Shown here: positions 1-8,003 of the stretch, in pieces | Layout of the letters: every line of letters starts with the position of its first letter | How positions within the stretch are numbered: position 1 is the first letter of the stretch | Source: Acetobacteraceae bacterium | GTDB lineage: Bacteria > Pseudomonadota > Alphaproteobacteria > Acetobacterales > Acetobacteraceae | Reading direction: 5' to 3' | DNA length: 42,859 bases | Assembly: GCA_947475245.1 (NCBI GenBank) | Contig: CANJLW010000036.1 | Location: forward strand, 1-42,859 | Made by a program: the position numbers and the translations under genes | Notes under the pieces: generated by a model | Database searches by the model: none | Told to the model about the DNA's origin: nothing | The model's input: only the letters and a program-made list of their open reading frames with translations

Positions 1-148
1 AGGAAGAGAAGGACGCGGAAGGCCGCGCGAGGCGCCATGGCGCACTCTTGCACCACAGCTGCCTGGTCTGGGTGGCTTCCGAACAGACCGGAAACAACCG
101 GACAGATCGTGAGCTACAAAAACCGGACAGAATCATTAGCTCGCGACA
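1..148. mobile_element. Probable terminal segment of an insertion sequence
   Basis: No complete gene is visible here. Two imperfect direct repeats of about 20 bp lie at 96-115 and 121-141, both starting AACCGGACAGA and ending AGCT. A related ACCGG motif occurs just before them. The segment ends GCTCGCGACA at 148, which read outward from the other strand is TGTCGCGAGC. Terminal direct repeats and a TGT...ACA end are usual for IS21-type elements, but the transposase lies outside the window and the family is a guess. The end falls 9 bp beyond the stop codon of the GNAT toxin gene. Confidence 0.4.
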
Positions 149-157
149 GGGGACGTG

Positions 158-760
158 TCAGGCGGAGACCCCAAATCCATTGCGCTGAAGATCGACGGTA
201 CGCACGATCATCGCCCGCGAGGCATCGGCGGGCACGTCCTGAAAGCCGAAGCGATGGAACATGTTGCGCGTCGACGGATCGGGCGGATGCACCACGACGC
301 CGAAACAACCGTTCGGCCGAGCGGTGGAGGCGCAGTATTGCAGGGCGAAGCGTACGAGCGAACGGGCATGGCCGTAGCCTTGATATTGGCTGGCGACGGC
401 CAGACGACCAATCCGCATAACGAGAAATTCTCTCGTTGGCAGCAGCGCCTTTTCCGCAAGCACGTCTTCGGTCATAGGATCGTCGGCTTCCGACGTCGGG
501 GAGACGATCCAGTTGACCAGCCCCCCCCGACGTTCGACGCAAAAAACCTGCGCGCGCCCGATACAGCCCCACCCCAAGGCGATCAGCCCGGCGATCCCAT
601 CCGTCTCCCGATCCGGAAGGACATAGGTCCGGTGCCGCCCGGTCTGGCGATCGTCCCAGGCCCGCCGCCTGAACCAAACATCGATCGAGCGCCGTCCGCT
701 GGAAAAGCCGGTTGTGCAATCCTCTGCCCGCAGCAGCCGGGGCGCGCCTACGGAGTCCAT
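158..760 (-). CDS. GNAT-family acetyltransferase toxin (TacT-like)
   Basis: This 200-residue protein has the layout of type II GNAT toxins that acetylate the amino group of charged aminoacyl-tRNA. The N-terminal region keeps the family pattern (SG near 21, IDVWF near 26, RTYV near 44). The acetyl-CoA loop is Q-Y-Q-G-Y-G at 125-130, and the C-terminal end of the fold is F-G-F at 171-173. Its ATG at 760 overlaps the antitoxin end by 13 bp, which supports this start. Relative to Salmonella TacT, the residue aligned with catalytic Tyr140 is Phe168, so catalysis may be weakened or changed. The family call is firm from motifs and gene order; toxicity is inferred. Confidence 0.85.
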   Translation of the reverse strand: MDSVGAPRLLRAEDCTTGFSSGRRSIDVWFRRRAWDDRQTGRHRTYVLPDRETDGIAGLIALGWGCIGRAQVFCVERRGGLVNWIVSPTSEADDPMTEDVLAEKALLPTREFLVMRIGRLAVASQYQGYGHARSLVRFALQYCASTARPNGCFGVVVHPPDPSTRNMFHRFGFQDVPADASRAMIVRTVDLQRNGFGVSA

Positions 761-1017
761 GTTGCGCCCATCGACGCCATCCGTCCCACCATGGGTTCGG
801 CGGCCGGATCCGTATCCGCCCAGGCCTGGAATGTGTCCCAGGCGGTCACGGGGATGCTGACAAGCCGGCGATCGAGGATGCGGGTTTCCGCGTCCTCCAC
901 CGTCGCGCGACGGATGTACTCCGTAATGGTCAGGTGCGCTTCCTGCGCGACGGCTTGCATAAGCGCGTATTCTTCGAGATCGAACCGCGTCGCCAATGAG
1001 ATGTATCGAGCCGACAT
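748..1017 (-). CDS. DUF1778 antitoxin (TacA-like, ribbon-helix-helix)
   Basis: This 89-residue protein is the expected partner of the adjacent GNAT toxin. Its N-terminal half (about residues 5-45) has the DUF1778 ribbon-helix-helix pattern with LTITEYIRRA, which dimerises and binds operator DNA. The C-terminal half (VSIPVTAWDTFQAW, then a tail ending GATWTP) resembles the segment that wraps round the toxin. Antitoxin comes first and overlaps the toxin gene, as in tacAT-type operons. The ATG at 1017 is preceded by GGAGGG six bases away, which settles the start. That Shine-Dalgarno sequence lies in the palindrome at 1024-1045. Confidence 0.85.
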   Translation of the reverse strand: MSARYISLATRFDLEEYALMQAVAQEAHLTITEYIRRATVEDAETRILDRRLVSIPVTAWDTFQAWADTDPAAEPMVGRMASMGATWTP

Positions 1018-1023
1018 AGAATA

Positions 1024-1045
1024 CCCTCCGGTTGTATCCGGAGGG
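1024..1045 (-). promoter_or_regulatory. Palindrome holding the antitoxin Shine-Dalgarno sequence
   Basis: A perfect 8-bp inverted repeat (CCCTCCGG / CCGGAGGG, 6-base loop) sits between the valS stop and the antitoxin ATG. In the minus-strand transcript the 3' arm supplies the GGAGGG ribosome-binding site. It could be the operator for antitoxin autorepression, a hairpin limiting translation, or a weak valS terminator, although no U-run follows it. Confidence 0.6.
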
Positions 1046-1059
1046 GTTTATACATCACC

Positions 1060-3759
1060 TCACGCGATTCTCGCCAGAGCCGCGTCCAACCGAACGATCT
1101 CCGCCTCAAAATTCGCCTGACGCTCTCGATTCTCCTCCACAACCTCTTCCCGCGCTCGTCTTACGAAGTCCTCATTCGATAGTTTTTTCAATACTTTATC
1201 GAGTTCTGACACCGCTTTCGTCCGGGCCGTCGCCAGGCGCTTGCGCTCCACATCCAGGTCGATCAACCCGGCCAGGGGCAACACAACCGTCACATCGTCA
1301 AGGACGGCTTGCGCGGAATCTTTCGGCAACGCGCCGTCCTGCGCGCGCACGTCCGAGGCACGCGCCATGCGTCGGATCGGATCGATCCATCGCATCGCCG
1401 TCGCCATGGTCTCCGCCCCCGCTCCGGCCAGCACGATCGGGCCCAGGGCACTGGGCGGCACGTTCATCTCGGTACGGACGGAACGAACGATGCCGATCAA
1501 CCGCACGACCCAATCCAGTTCGGCGCGCGCCGCCTCCGCCTGGGGAACGGCTACCGGCACCGGCCACGCCGCGGAAATCAGGCTGTTCGGCGCGCCATAG
1601 CCGAACCGATCCCACAATTCTTCGGTCACGAAGGGCATCGCGGGATGCAGCAGGCGCAGGATGGTGCCGAAAACATGCGCCGCCGTCGCCCGCACTTCGG
1701 CCGCCGCCGCGGGATCGGCGCCCTCGGCGAAGGCCGGCTTGGCGAATTCCAGGAACCAGTCGCAGAACGTGTTCCAGACGAAGCGATATCCCGCCGCCGC
1801 GTATTCGTCGAAACGATAGGTTTCCAGCGCCGCCGTGGCATCGGCGATCGCCGTGTTGCAGGCGTCCAGGATCCAACGGTTCAGCGGCATCGTCACCGAC
1901 GCGGGATCGAACCCGGGATCGATCGTCACCGCATTCATTTCGCAGAACCGCGCCGCGTTCCAAAGCTTGGTCACGAAGCCTCGATAATCCTGCACGCGCG
2001 TGGCGCTGAGTTTCACGTCGCGGCCCGGACCGGTCAGCGCGCAGATCGTGAAGCGTAACGCGTCGGCGCCGTAACTGTCGATCAGATCCAACGGATCGAT
2101 GATGTTGCCCTTGGACTTCGACATCTTCTGGCCACGCTCGTCGCGCACCAGTCCATGGATGTAGATCGTGCGGAACGGCACATCGTCCATGAAATGAATG
2201 CCCATCATCATCATCCGGGCAACCCAGAAGAAGATGATGTCAAACCCCGTCACCAGCACGTCGCCGGGATAATAACGCGCGACCTCGGCGGTCTTCTCCG
2301 GCCAGCCCAAGGTCGAGAACGGCCACAGCGCGGAACTGAACCAGGTATCGAGAACGTCTTCGTCCTGCGTCAGGACTTCGTTACGACCGTAATGCGCGCG
2401 CGCCAGGCCGGCGGCTTCGTCCGCGTCCTTGGCGACGAAGACCTCTCCATCCGGGCCGTACCAGGCGGGAATGCGATGCCCCCACCAAAGCTGGCGCGAG
2501 ATGCACCAGGGCTGAATGTCGCGCATCCAGGCGAAGAAGGTGTTTTCCCACTGCTTCGGCACGAACACGGTCTTGCCGGTCTCAACCGCCTCGATCGCCG
2601 GCTTCGCCAACACGGCGGCGTTGCAGTACCATTGCGTCGTCAGCAGCGGTTCCACCGGCACGCCGCCGCGATCGCCGTGCGGCACCTGATGCGTGTGCGG
2701 TTCGACCTTCGGCAGCAACGTCAACCGTTCGAGTTCCGCGACAATGGCGGCACGTGCGGCGAACCGCGACTGGCCTTCCAACCCGCGCACGAATTCGGGA
2801 TCGGCGACGCCCGGAACGGCGCGGAGATCGTCAGCGATCTCCGCCAGCGTGACCTGCGCCTGCTTATCCAGCACCGACGGCATCGGCAGGCTGTGACGCC
2901 GGCCGACTTCGAAATCGTTGAAATCGTGCGCCGGCGTGATCTTCACCGCGCCGGTGCCTTTTTCCGGATCGGCGTAATCGTCGCCGACGATCGGGATGGA
3001 CCGACCCACCAGCGGCAAGATGGCGCGCTGACCGATCAGCTTGCCGTAGACGGGATGATCCGGGTGTACCGCCACGGCGGTGTCGCCCAGCATCGTCTCC
3101 GGCCTTGTCGTCGCGACGGTGATGAACTGCCCCTCGGCACCCTCGATCGGGTAGTCGATATGCCAGAGCGACCCCTTGATCTCGCGGTTTTCCACTTCAA
3201 GGTCGGAAATCGCCGTCAGCAGCTTGGGGTCCCAGTTCACCAGCCGGCGATCCCGATAGATCAGCCCCTGACGGAACAGCGTAACGAAGACTTCCTTGAC
3301 CGCGGCAGACAGGCCTTCATCCATCGTGAACCGTTCACGTGGCCAATCCAGCGACGCCCCCAGCCGCCGCAACTGGCGGGTGATCGTGCCGCCCGACTCG
3401 GCTTTCCACTGCCAGACGCGTTCCAGAAACGCATCGCGGCCCATTGTCCGGCGATCGACGCCTTCCGCCGCCAGCAACCGTTCGACCACCATTTGCGTGG
3501 CGATACCCGCGTGATCGGTGCCGGGCTGCCAGAGCGCATCCCGCCCCTGCATGCGCCGCCAGCGGATCAACGTGTCCTGCACGGTGAACGTCAGCGCATG
3601 CCCCATGTGGAGACTGCCCGTGACATTCGGCGGCGGGATCATGATGGTGAACGGATCGGCGTTCGACTGGGGATCGCAGGCGAAGCTGCCCGCCTGTTCC
3701 CACCCCTCGTACAAACGAGGTTCAACGTCGGCTGGTAAAAAGCTCTTGTCGAGCGTCAT
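1060..3759 (-). CDS. valS: Valyl-tRNA synthetase
   Basis: This class I aminoacyl-tRNA synthetase charges tRNA-Val in the cytoplasm and edits mischarged threonine. At 899 residues it has the normal length. The HIGH-type signature is HMGH at 51-54, following PPPNVTGSL. The KMSKS signature is at 545-549. An anticodon-binding region and a C-terminal coiled coil (about the last 70 residues, rich in E/R/K) close the protein. The ATG at 3759 is chosen over an upstream extension because a GGGAGA ribosome-binding site precedes it and synthetase homology starts here. It follows the popZ-like gene on the same strand. Confidence 0.97.
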   Translation of the reverse strand: MTLDKSFLPADVEPRLYEGWEQAGSFACDPQSNADPFTIMIPPPNVTGSLHMGHALTFTVQDTLIRWRRMQGRDALWQPGTDHAGIATQMVVERLLAAEGVDRRTMGRDAFLERVWQWKAESGGTITRQLRRLGASLDWPRERFTMDEGLSAAVKEVFVTLFRQGLIYRDRRLVNWDPKLLTAISDLEVENREIKGSLWHIDYPIEGAEGQFITVATTRPETMLGDTAVAVHPDHPVYGKLIGQRAILPLVGRSIPIVGDDYADPEKGTGAVKITPAHDFNDFEVGRRHSLPMPSVLDKQAQVTLAEIADDLRAVPGVADPEFVRGLEGQSRFAARAAIVAELERLTLLPKVEPHTHQVPHGDRGGVPVEPLLTTQWYCNAAVLAKPAIEAVETGKTVFVPKQWENTFFAWMRDIQPWCISRQLWWGHRIPAWYGPDGEVFVAKDADEAAGLARAHYGRNEVLTQDEDVLDTWFSSALWPFSTLGWPEKTAEVARYYPGDVLVTGFDIIFFWVARMMMMGIHFMDDVPFRTIYIHGLVRDERGQKMSKSKGNIIDPLDLIDSYGADALRFTICALTGPGRDVKLSATRVQDYRGFVTKLWNAARFCEMNAVTIDPGFDPASVTMPLNRWILDACNTAIADATAALETYRFDEYAAAGYRFVWNTFCDWFLEFAKPAFAEGADPAAAAEVRATAAHVFGTILRLLHPAMPFVTEELWDRFGYGAPNSLISAAWPVPVAVPQAEAARAELDWVVRLIGIVRSVRTEMNVPPSALGPIVLAGAGAETMATAMRWIDPIRRMARASDVRAQDGALPKDSAQAVLDDVTVVLPLAGLIDLDVERKRLATARTKAVSELDKVLKKLSNEDFVRRAREEVVEENRERQANFEAEIVRLDAALARIA

Positions 3760-3816
3760 GGTGATCTCCCTCGGCTCCTGGCGGATGCCTCGGGGAGCCG
3801 ACAATGACAAGCGGTA

Positions 3817-4335
3817 TCAGGGAACGACGCGACCGACGACCCGCTCGATTTCCGAGCGAACCAGGCGTTCGACGACGGGCGGCAAATGCTGATCGAGCCA
3901 GGCTTTCAACAGCGGGCGGATTTCCTCCCGCACGATGTCCTCGATCGTCAGCCCGCCGCCGCGCACCTGCATGGTGCGCTCGACAGTCAGGCTACGGACG
4001 AGTTCGCCGACAGATGACGCCGCCGCGGCGGCCGCTTCCGGCGCCATCAAACCCGGCGCGCTTTCGGCCTGTGGCGCGGGAGGAGGCGGTGGGGTCACCA
4101 TGACGGGCGCGATCTCCGGAGCGGGCGGCGGCTCCACCTCCGCCGGGGCGGGCTCTTCCTGGACGATCATCGACTCGTCCAACTCCAGAACGTCGTCCTG
4201 TGTCGCGGGTTCGGCCGGCGCCGCATTTGTCACGGTCTCATCCTCGCTCAGGATCCGCCGAATGGAGGCCAGAATATCTTCCATCGATGGGTCGGTCGGC
4301 GGTTGACCGTTCGGCGGGGTGGAAGCACCGCTCAT
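3817..4335 (-). CDS. popZ: PopZ-like DUF2497 cell-pole organising protein
   Basis: This 172-residue protein has the three-part PopZ build. A short N-terminal helix (SMEDILASIRRIL near residue 17) is the client-binding region. A long acidic, proline-rich linker follows (many PAP/EEP stretches). A helical C-terminal part (IEDIVREEIRPLLKAWLDQHLP, given here in outline) drives oligomerisation. In Caulobacter, PopZ forms the polar matrix that anchors chromosome origins; transfer of that role to this organism is inferred. The ATG at 4335 is preferred over an upstream TTG at 4377 because it avoids overlap with tolC and lies 7 bp after the tolC stop. The tolC-popZ-valS order supports the identification. 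Confidence 0.85.
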   Translation of the reverse strand: MSGASTPPNGQPPTDPSMEDILASIRRILSEDETVTNAAPAEPATQDDVLELDESMIVQEEPAPAEVEPPPAPEIAPVMVTPPPPPAPQAESAPGLMAPEAAAAAASSVGELVRSLTVERTMQVRGGGLTIEDIVREEIRPLLKAWLDQHLPPVVERLVRSEIERVVGRVVP

Positions 4336-4342
4336 GGGATGC

Positions 4343-5899
4343 TCAGCGTCCGGGTTGATCGGTCGCGGCGTCGCCAAGCCCGACCCATTTGTTACGCACC
4401 GCCTGATAATACGCCGTTTCGTCGTAGATCGGCACCGGCAATTGCAGATCGCGTGCGGTCAGACGCCCAATCGCCGCGGCCACCTGATAGGACGCGGTGA
4501 CAAGCTGCGACAGGTTCTGCACCAGGCTGGTGCGGGAGTTCAGCAAGGTCTGCTGCGCGTTCAACACGTCGAGCGTGGTGCGGCTGCCGACAATCGCTTC
4601 GCGGACGACGCCTTCCAACGCGATTTCGTTGGCCCGAATCTGCGCCCGCGTGCTCTGCGCCGCGGCACGCGCCGAGGCCAGCGTTTCCCAGGCCTGCACG
4701 GCGGTCTGCACCGCGGTACGCCGAGCATCGTCGACGGCCCGTTCGGATTGCTGCTGTTGCTGGCGGGCCTGACGGACGGAGGCATACTCCGCGCCGCCCT
4801 GATAGACCGGCACCGAAAGGTTGGCGGTCACCTGATAGCCGGTGGAGGAAGAGTTGCGGCTGCCGTTGTTGAGCTGATGGAAGCTCTGCCCCTGCAAACT
4901 GACCTGCGGCATCAGCGCGCCGAACGCGGCATCCACCGCATCCTTTGCCGCGGCGTCATTGAACACGGCGGTCAGAACGGTGGGGTTGTTCGACGACGCC
5001 AGGGTGGTTGCTTCCAACTGCGACTTGACCGGCAGGGCCAGGGGCTGCGGTTCCACCAGATCGTCCGGCGCCGGATAGCCGACGATCTGTTGGAACGTGC
5101 CGCGCGCGGTCTGCAAGTTTCCATAGGCGGTTTCGCGGTTCGACCGCGCGCCGGCCAAGGCGGCCTCTGCCTGCGCGACGTCGGTGCGGGTGATTTCGCC
5201 GACGCGGTAGCGATCATTGGTCGCTTGCAACTGGCGCGCCAGGACCTGTTCGTTGTTGGTGTTCAGTTCCAGCAACTGACGCGACTGAATCACGCCGATA
5301 TAGGCCGTGACGGTGTTCAGAAAGCTGCTCTGCTCTTGGCTCAGCAGCGTCGCCCGTTCGGCTTTGACCTGATTCTGCGACCGGTTGATGTTCGCCTGCG
5401 TCCGGCCGCCGGTATAGATATTCTGCGTCACGGTCGCCTGGGCGGTCGCGAAATCGCGCACCGTCTGGGTCGTTGTGTTCAACCCACGACCGGTCGGGGA
5501 AAATGGGTTCGCCGCATTCGCCGAGTATGATCGCGAAACGCCGTCGCCGTAGCCGGCGGTGCCGGCCAATGTCACCGTCGGGCGCCATCCGGCAAGGGCG
5601 ATCGGCACAGTCTCATCGGTCGCCCGCAAGCGGGCGCGCGCGGCGAGCAGCGCCGGTTGGTTCGAATAGGTGGTCGCCAACGCATCCACCAAAGTCCGCG
5701 GCACGCCGGTCGGTGCCGTCGGCTTTGCCTTGTTTTGAGGTGTCTGAGCGACCTCTGTCGGGCGGCCATCTTGCTGAGTTGCCGCCTTGGCCGCTTTCGT
5801 CGTGGGTGGCACGGGTGGAACCGGCAGCCGTTCGGCCAGCGACGGCCCCGCGACCAATCCAAGGCCAAGACCGACCAGCACAGTATGACGCAAACCCAT
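4343..5899 (-). CDS. tolC: TolC family outer-membrane efflux protein
   Basis: This 518-residue protein begins with a clear signal peptide (MGLRHTVLVGLGLGL, cleavage after SLA). Two outer-membrane efflux repeats follow. The first includes QPALLAARARLRA and a tip region with NIYTGGRTQANINRSQ; the second includes PVYQGGAEYASVRQAR. Both have long alanine/glutamine-rich helices expected for the periplasmic tunnel. The ATG at 5899 is chosen because it starts the signal peptide and has GAGG seven bases upstream. TolC trimers form the exit duct for RND and type I secretion systems; no pump gene lies beside it here. A low-complexity Pro/Lys/Thr stretch follows the signal peptide. Confidence 0.95.
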   Translation of the reverse strand: MGLRHTVLVGLGLGLVAGPSLAERLPVPPVPPTTKAAKAATQQDGRPTEVAQTPQNKAKPTAPTGVPRTLVDALATTYSNQPALLAARARLRATDETVPIALAGWRPTVTLAGTAGYGDGVSRSYSANAANPFSPTGRGLNTTTQTVRDFATAQATVTQNIYTGGRTQANINRSQNQVKAERATLLSQEQSSFLNTVTAYIGVIQSRQLLELNTNNEQVLARQLQATNDRYRVGEITRTDVAQAEAALAGARSNRETAYGNLQTARGTFQQIVGYPAPDDLVEPQPLALPVKSQLEATTLASSNNPTVLTAVFNDAAAKDAVDAAFGALMPQVSLQGQSFHQLNNGSRNSSSTGYQVTANLSVPVYQGGAEYASVRQARQQQQQSERAVDDARRTAVQTAVQAWETLASARAAAQSTRAQIRANEIALEGVVREAIVGSRTTLDVLNAQQTLLNSRTSLVQNLSQLVTASYQVAAAIGRLTARDLQLPVPIYDETAYYQAVRNKWVGLGDAATDQPGR

Positions 5900-5994
5900 A
5901 CGGCAACCTCGTGTGTTCAGAGCCGCCACCGGCGGCGCCTGTTCCAGACCGTCATCTGCCACAAACCGGGGACAAACGCCAAACTATTGATGCG

Positions 5995-6669
5995 TCAGAA
6001 TTCAAACACGGGAGCAGGCATCAGCGACGGAAGCGCGGGTGTCGCGCAATCGAAGACCGGTTGAGCGCGCAACCCGGCGGGCGTGGCCTCCGCCAGGACA
6101 GCCTGATTGGTCCGCCCCGCGCCGGTCAGTACCCCGACCAGACGTCCGCCATCCGCTCGCAACTGCTTCGCCACGGCGGGCGGAATGTCGCGCACCGCGC
6201 CTTCGATCAGAATCACATCGTATGGCGCCCCGCCGGGCCATCCCTCGGCCAGCGGTCCCTTTACCACGCCGACCCCGGGGGCCAGTTCCTTGAGCAAGCC
6301 GTCCGCCATCGATGCCAGCGCCGAGTCGTCTTCCAGCGCCGTCACGCGCGCCCCGCAGGCAGCCATGACGGCGGCACCGTAGCCGGACCCGGCGGCGATC
6401 ACGAGCGCGCGTTCCCCCGGCACGATCGCCGCGAACTGCAACAGGCGCGCGAGCACCATCGGCTCCATCAAATAACGCCCGCCGCCGAGCGGCACGTCCT
6501 CATCAGCATAGGCCAGCGCCACGCCGGAAGGCGTCACGAAGCGTTCGCGCGGCAAGGACCGCATCGCCGCCAGAACGCGGGCGTCGGTGACCTTATTGGG
6601 GCGGACCTGACTATCCACCATATTCTTCCGGGCGTCGGCGTACTGGTCGGTTGCGGCTTGCTCGGCCAT
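5995..6669 (-). CDS. pcm: Protein-L-isoaspartate O-methyltransferase family protein
   Basis: This 224-residue SAM-dependent methyltransferase belongs to the isoaspartate-repair family. It shows MVDSQVRPNKVTDARVLAAM near the N-terminus, RERFV, and a Rossmann SAM loop AAGSGYGAA where the classic form is GTGSGYQAA. A DVILIEGAV strand lies in the C-terminal half. The change in the SAM loop suggests this tolC-linked paralogue may not do the standard repair reaction. The ATG at 6669 is chosen because the longer reading frame runs back through tRNA-Cys and shows no family similarity there. A promoter-like pair lies at 6698-6726. It precedes tolC by 95 bp and may be co-transcribed with it. Confidence 0.85.
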   Translation of the reverse strand: MAEQAATDQYADARKNMVDSQVRPNKVTDARVLAAMRSLPRERFVTPSGVALAYADEDVPLGGGRYLMEPMVLARLLQFAAIVPGERALVIAAGSGYGAAVMAACGARVTALEDDSALASMADGLLKELAPGVGVVKGPLAEGWPGGAPYDVILIEGAVRDIPPAVAKQLRADGGRLVGVLTGAGRTNQAVLAEATPAGLRAQPVFDCATPALPSLMPAPVFEF

Positions 6670-6697
6670 TGCGCACTCATCTGCTTTGGGGGCACCA

Positions 6698-6726
6698 CTT
6701 ATAACGCTCCAGGTCGCATCGCGCAA
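6698..6726 (-). promoter_or_regulatory. Predicted sigma-70 promoter for pcm
   Basis: On the minus strand TTGCGC (6726-6721) and TATAAG (6703-6698) are separated by 17 bases. This would start transcription about 20 bases before the pcm ATG. Prediction from consensus only. Confidence 0.5.
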
Positions 6727-6758
6727 AGATGCCATGCCTGATCGTGAACAACCGGGGC

Positions 6759-6788
6759 TTGACCAACCGGGGCACGACGAACGATATA
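6759..6788 (+). promoter_or_regulatory. Predicted sigma-70 promoter for tRNA-Cys
   Basis: TTGACC at 6759-6764 and GATATA at 6783-6788 are 18 bases apart, placing the start point about 40 bases before the tRNA. Prediction from consensus only. Confidence 0.45.
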
Positions 6789-6837
6789 CGGCCCCTGCGT
6801 TGGACCTGGGACCTCGATCCTCGGTTCGACGCTCGGA

Positions 6838-6911
6838 GGTCCGGTGGCAGAGTGGTGATGCATCGGACTGCAAATCCGCGGATGCCGGTTCGATTCCGGC
6901 CCGGACCTCCA
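6838..6911 (+). tRNA. tRNA-Cys (anticodon GCA)
   Basis: The acceptor stem GGTCCGG (6838-6844) pairs with CCGGACC (6901-6907). The discriminator base is T and CCA is encoded at 6909-6911. The anticodon loop CTGCAAA gives GCA. The T arm GCCGG-TTCGATT-CCGGC is perfect. U73 and GCA are the identity elements of cysteine tRNA. Confidence 0.97.
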
Positions 6912-7025
6912 AACATCTCTCCCCCCCGACAAAAAGCCGACCGGCGCGTTGCAAACGGCAATCGGCGCAAGGGTGCAATCGGGCGCGGTTTCTTGTAGCA
7001 CTGTCCCCCGCAATCAGAGGCTCAG

Positions 7026-8003
7026 ATGTCCCCTTCCCGTCTTCGCATCGGTGTCGTCGGCGCCGGCCATTTCGGCCGCTATCACGCCTTGAAGGTCGCC
7101 GCGTCGAGCCGAGCGCAATTGGTCGGTATTCATGATGCGGACGCGGAACGCGCGAAGACCGTCGGCTGGGAAGCGGGCGCGCCGGATATGGCGTGGGACG
7201 CGCTGTTGGCCAACAGCGACGCCATCGTCGTCGCGGCCCCGGCGGAAGCCCACCACGCCCTTGCCGCCGCCGCCCTGCGCGCCGGCAAGCATGTCCTTGT
7301 CGAAAAGCCGATCGCGTCCACCCTTCCGCAGGCCGACGAACTCGCGGCCCTGGCCACCGAACGCAAGCTGGTGCTTCAGGTCGGCCATCTCGAGCGATTC
7401 TCCGCCGCCTATCAGGCCCTCGCGGGACGAGTCGGCCCGCCTTTGTACATCGAGGCGACCCGAATCGCCCCGTTCAAGCCGCGCGGCACGGATGTTTCGG
7501 TGATCCTGGACCTGATGATCCACGATCTGGACCTGGTCCTGGCGCTCGTCGACAGCCCGATCGAAGACGTCGACGCCGTCGGCGCCGCCATCGCCAGCCA
7601 GCACGAGGATATTTCGAACGCTCGGCTGCGTTTCGCCAACGGCGCCGTCGCGACCATCACCGCCAGCCGGATTTCCACCCGGACCGAGCGGCGGATGCGG
7701 ATTTTCGCGCAGGACCGTTATGTGTCGATCGATTTTGCCGCCCGTAAACTGTCCATCGTCGCGCGCAACCACGGCCAGCCGCTGCCCGGCGTCGCGGATT
7801 TCGGGATGGAGGAAATCGCCTGGGAAGACCACGACTCGCTGGCCGCGGAACACGCGGCCTTCGTCGCTTCGGTGCTCGACGGCGCACCCGTGATGGTCGG
7901 AGCCGCCGAAGGGCGGCGCGCCCTGGAGGCCGCCTTGCGTGTCGGTGCCGGGATGGCCGAATCACGCACGCGGATGACGCAATCGGGTCTGCTTAAAGCG
8001 TAG
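7026..8003 (+). CDS. Gfo/Idh/MocA family oxidoreductase (GnnA-like)
   Basis: This 325-residue NAD(P)-dependent sugar dehydrogenase has the Rossmann motif GVVGAGHFG at about residues 9-17, the family EKP motif (LVEKPI, near residue 95) and a C-terminal alpha/beta domain. In several alphaproteobacteria a homologue sits between lpxI and lpxB. In Acidithiobacillus, GnnA with GnnB converts UDP-GlcNAc to the 3-amino sugar used for diamino lipid A. lpxB is close by on the other strand here, so a lipid A role is a reasonable inference. No GnnB-type aminotransferase is adjacent. AGAGG before the ATG supports the start. It converges with the dioxygenase gene and overlaps its end by 11 bp. Confidence 0.85.
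   Translation: MSPSRLRIGVVGAGHFGRYHALKVAASSRAQLVGIHDADAERAKTVGWEAGAPDMAWDALLANSDAIVVAAPAEAHHALAAAALRAGKHVLVEKPIASTLPQADELAALATERKLVLQVGHLERFSAAYQALAGRVGPPLYIEATRIAPFKPRGTDVSVILDLMIHDLDLVLALVDSPIEDVDAVGAAIASQHEDISNARLRFANGAVATITASRISTRTERRMRIFAQDRYVSIDFAARKLSIVARNHGQPLPGVADFGMEEIAWEDHDSLAAEHAAFVASVLDGAPVMVGAAEGRRALEAALRVGAGMAESRTRMTQSGLLKA

Noticed and set aside
2155..3738. 527-codon frame on the plus strand
   Set aside because: Antisense shadow of valS, without domain similarity.
6670..6978. N-terminal extension of pcm
   Set aside because: It runs through tRNA-Cys and its promoter on the opposite strand; a start at 6669 matches the family.
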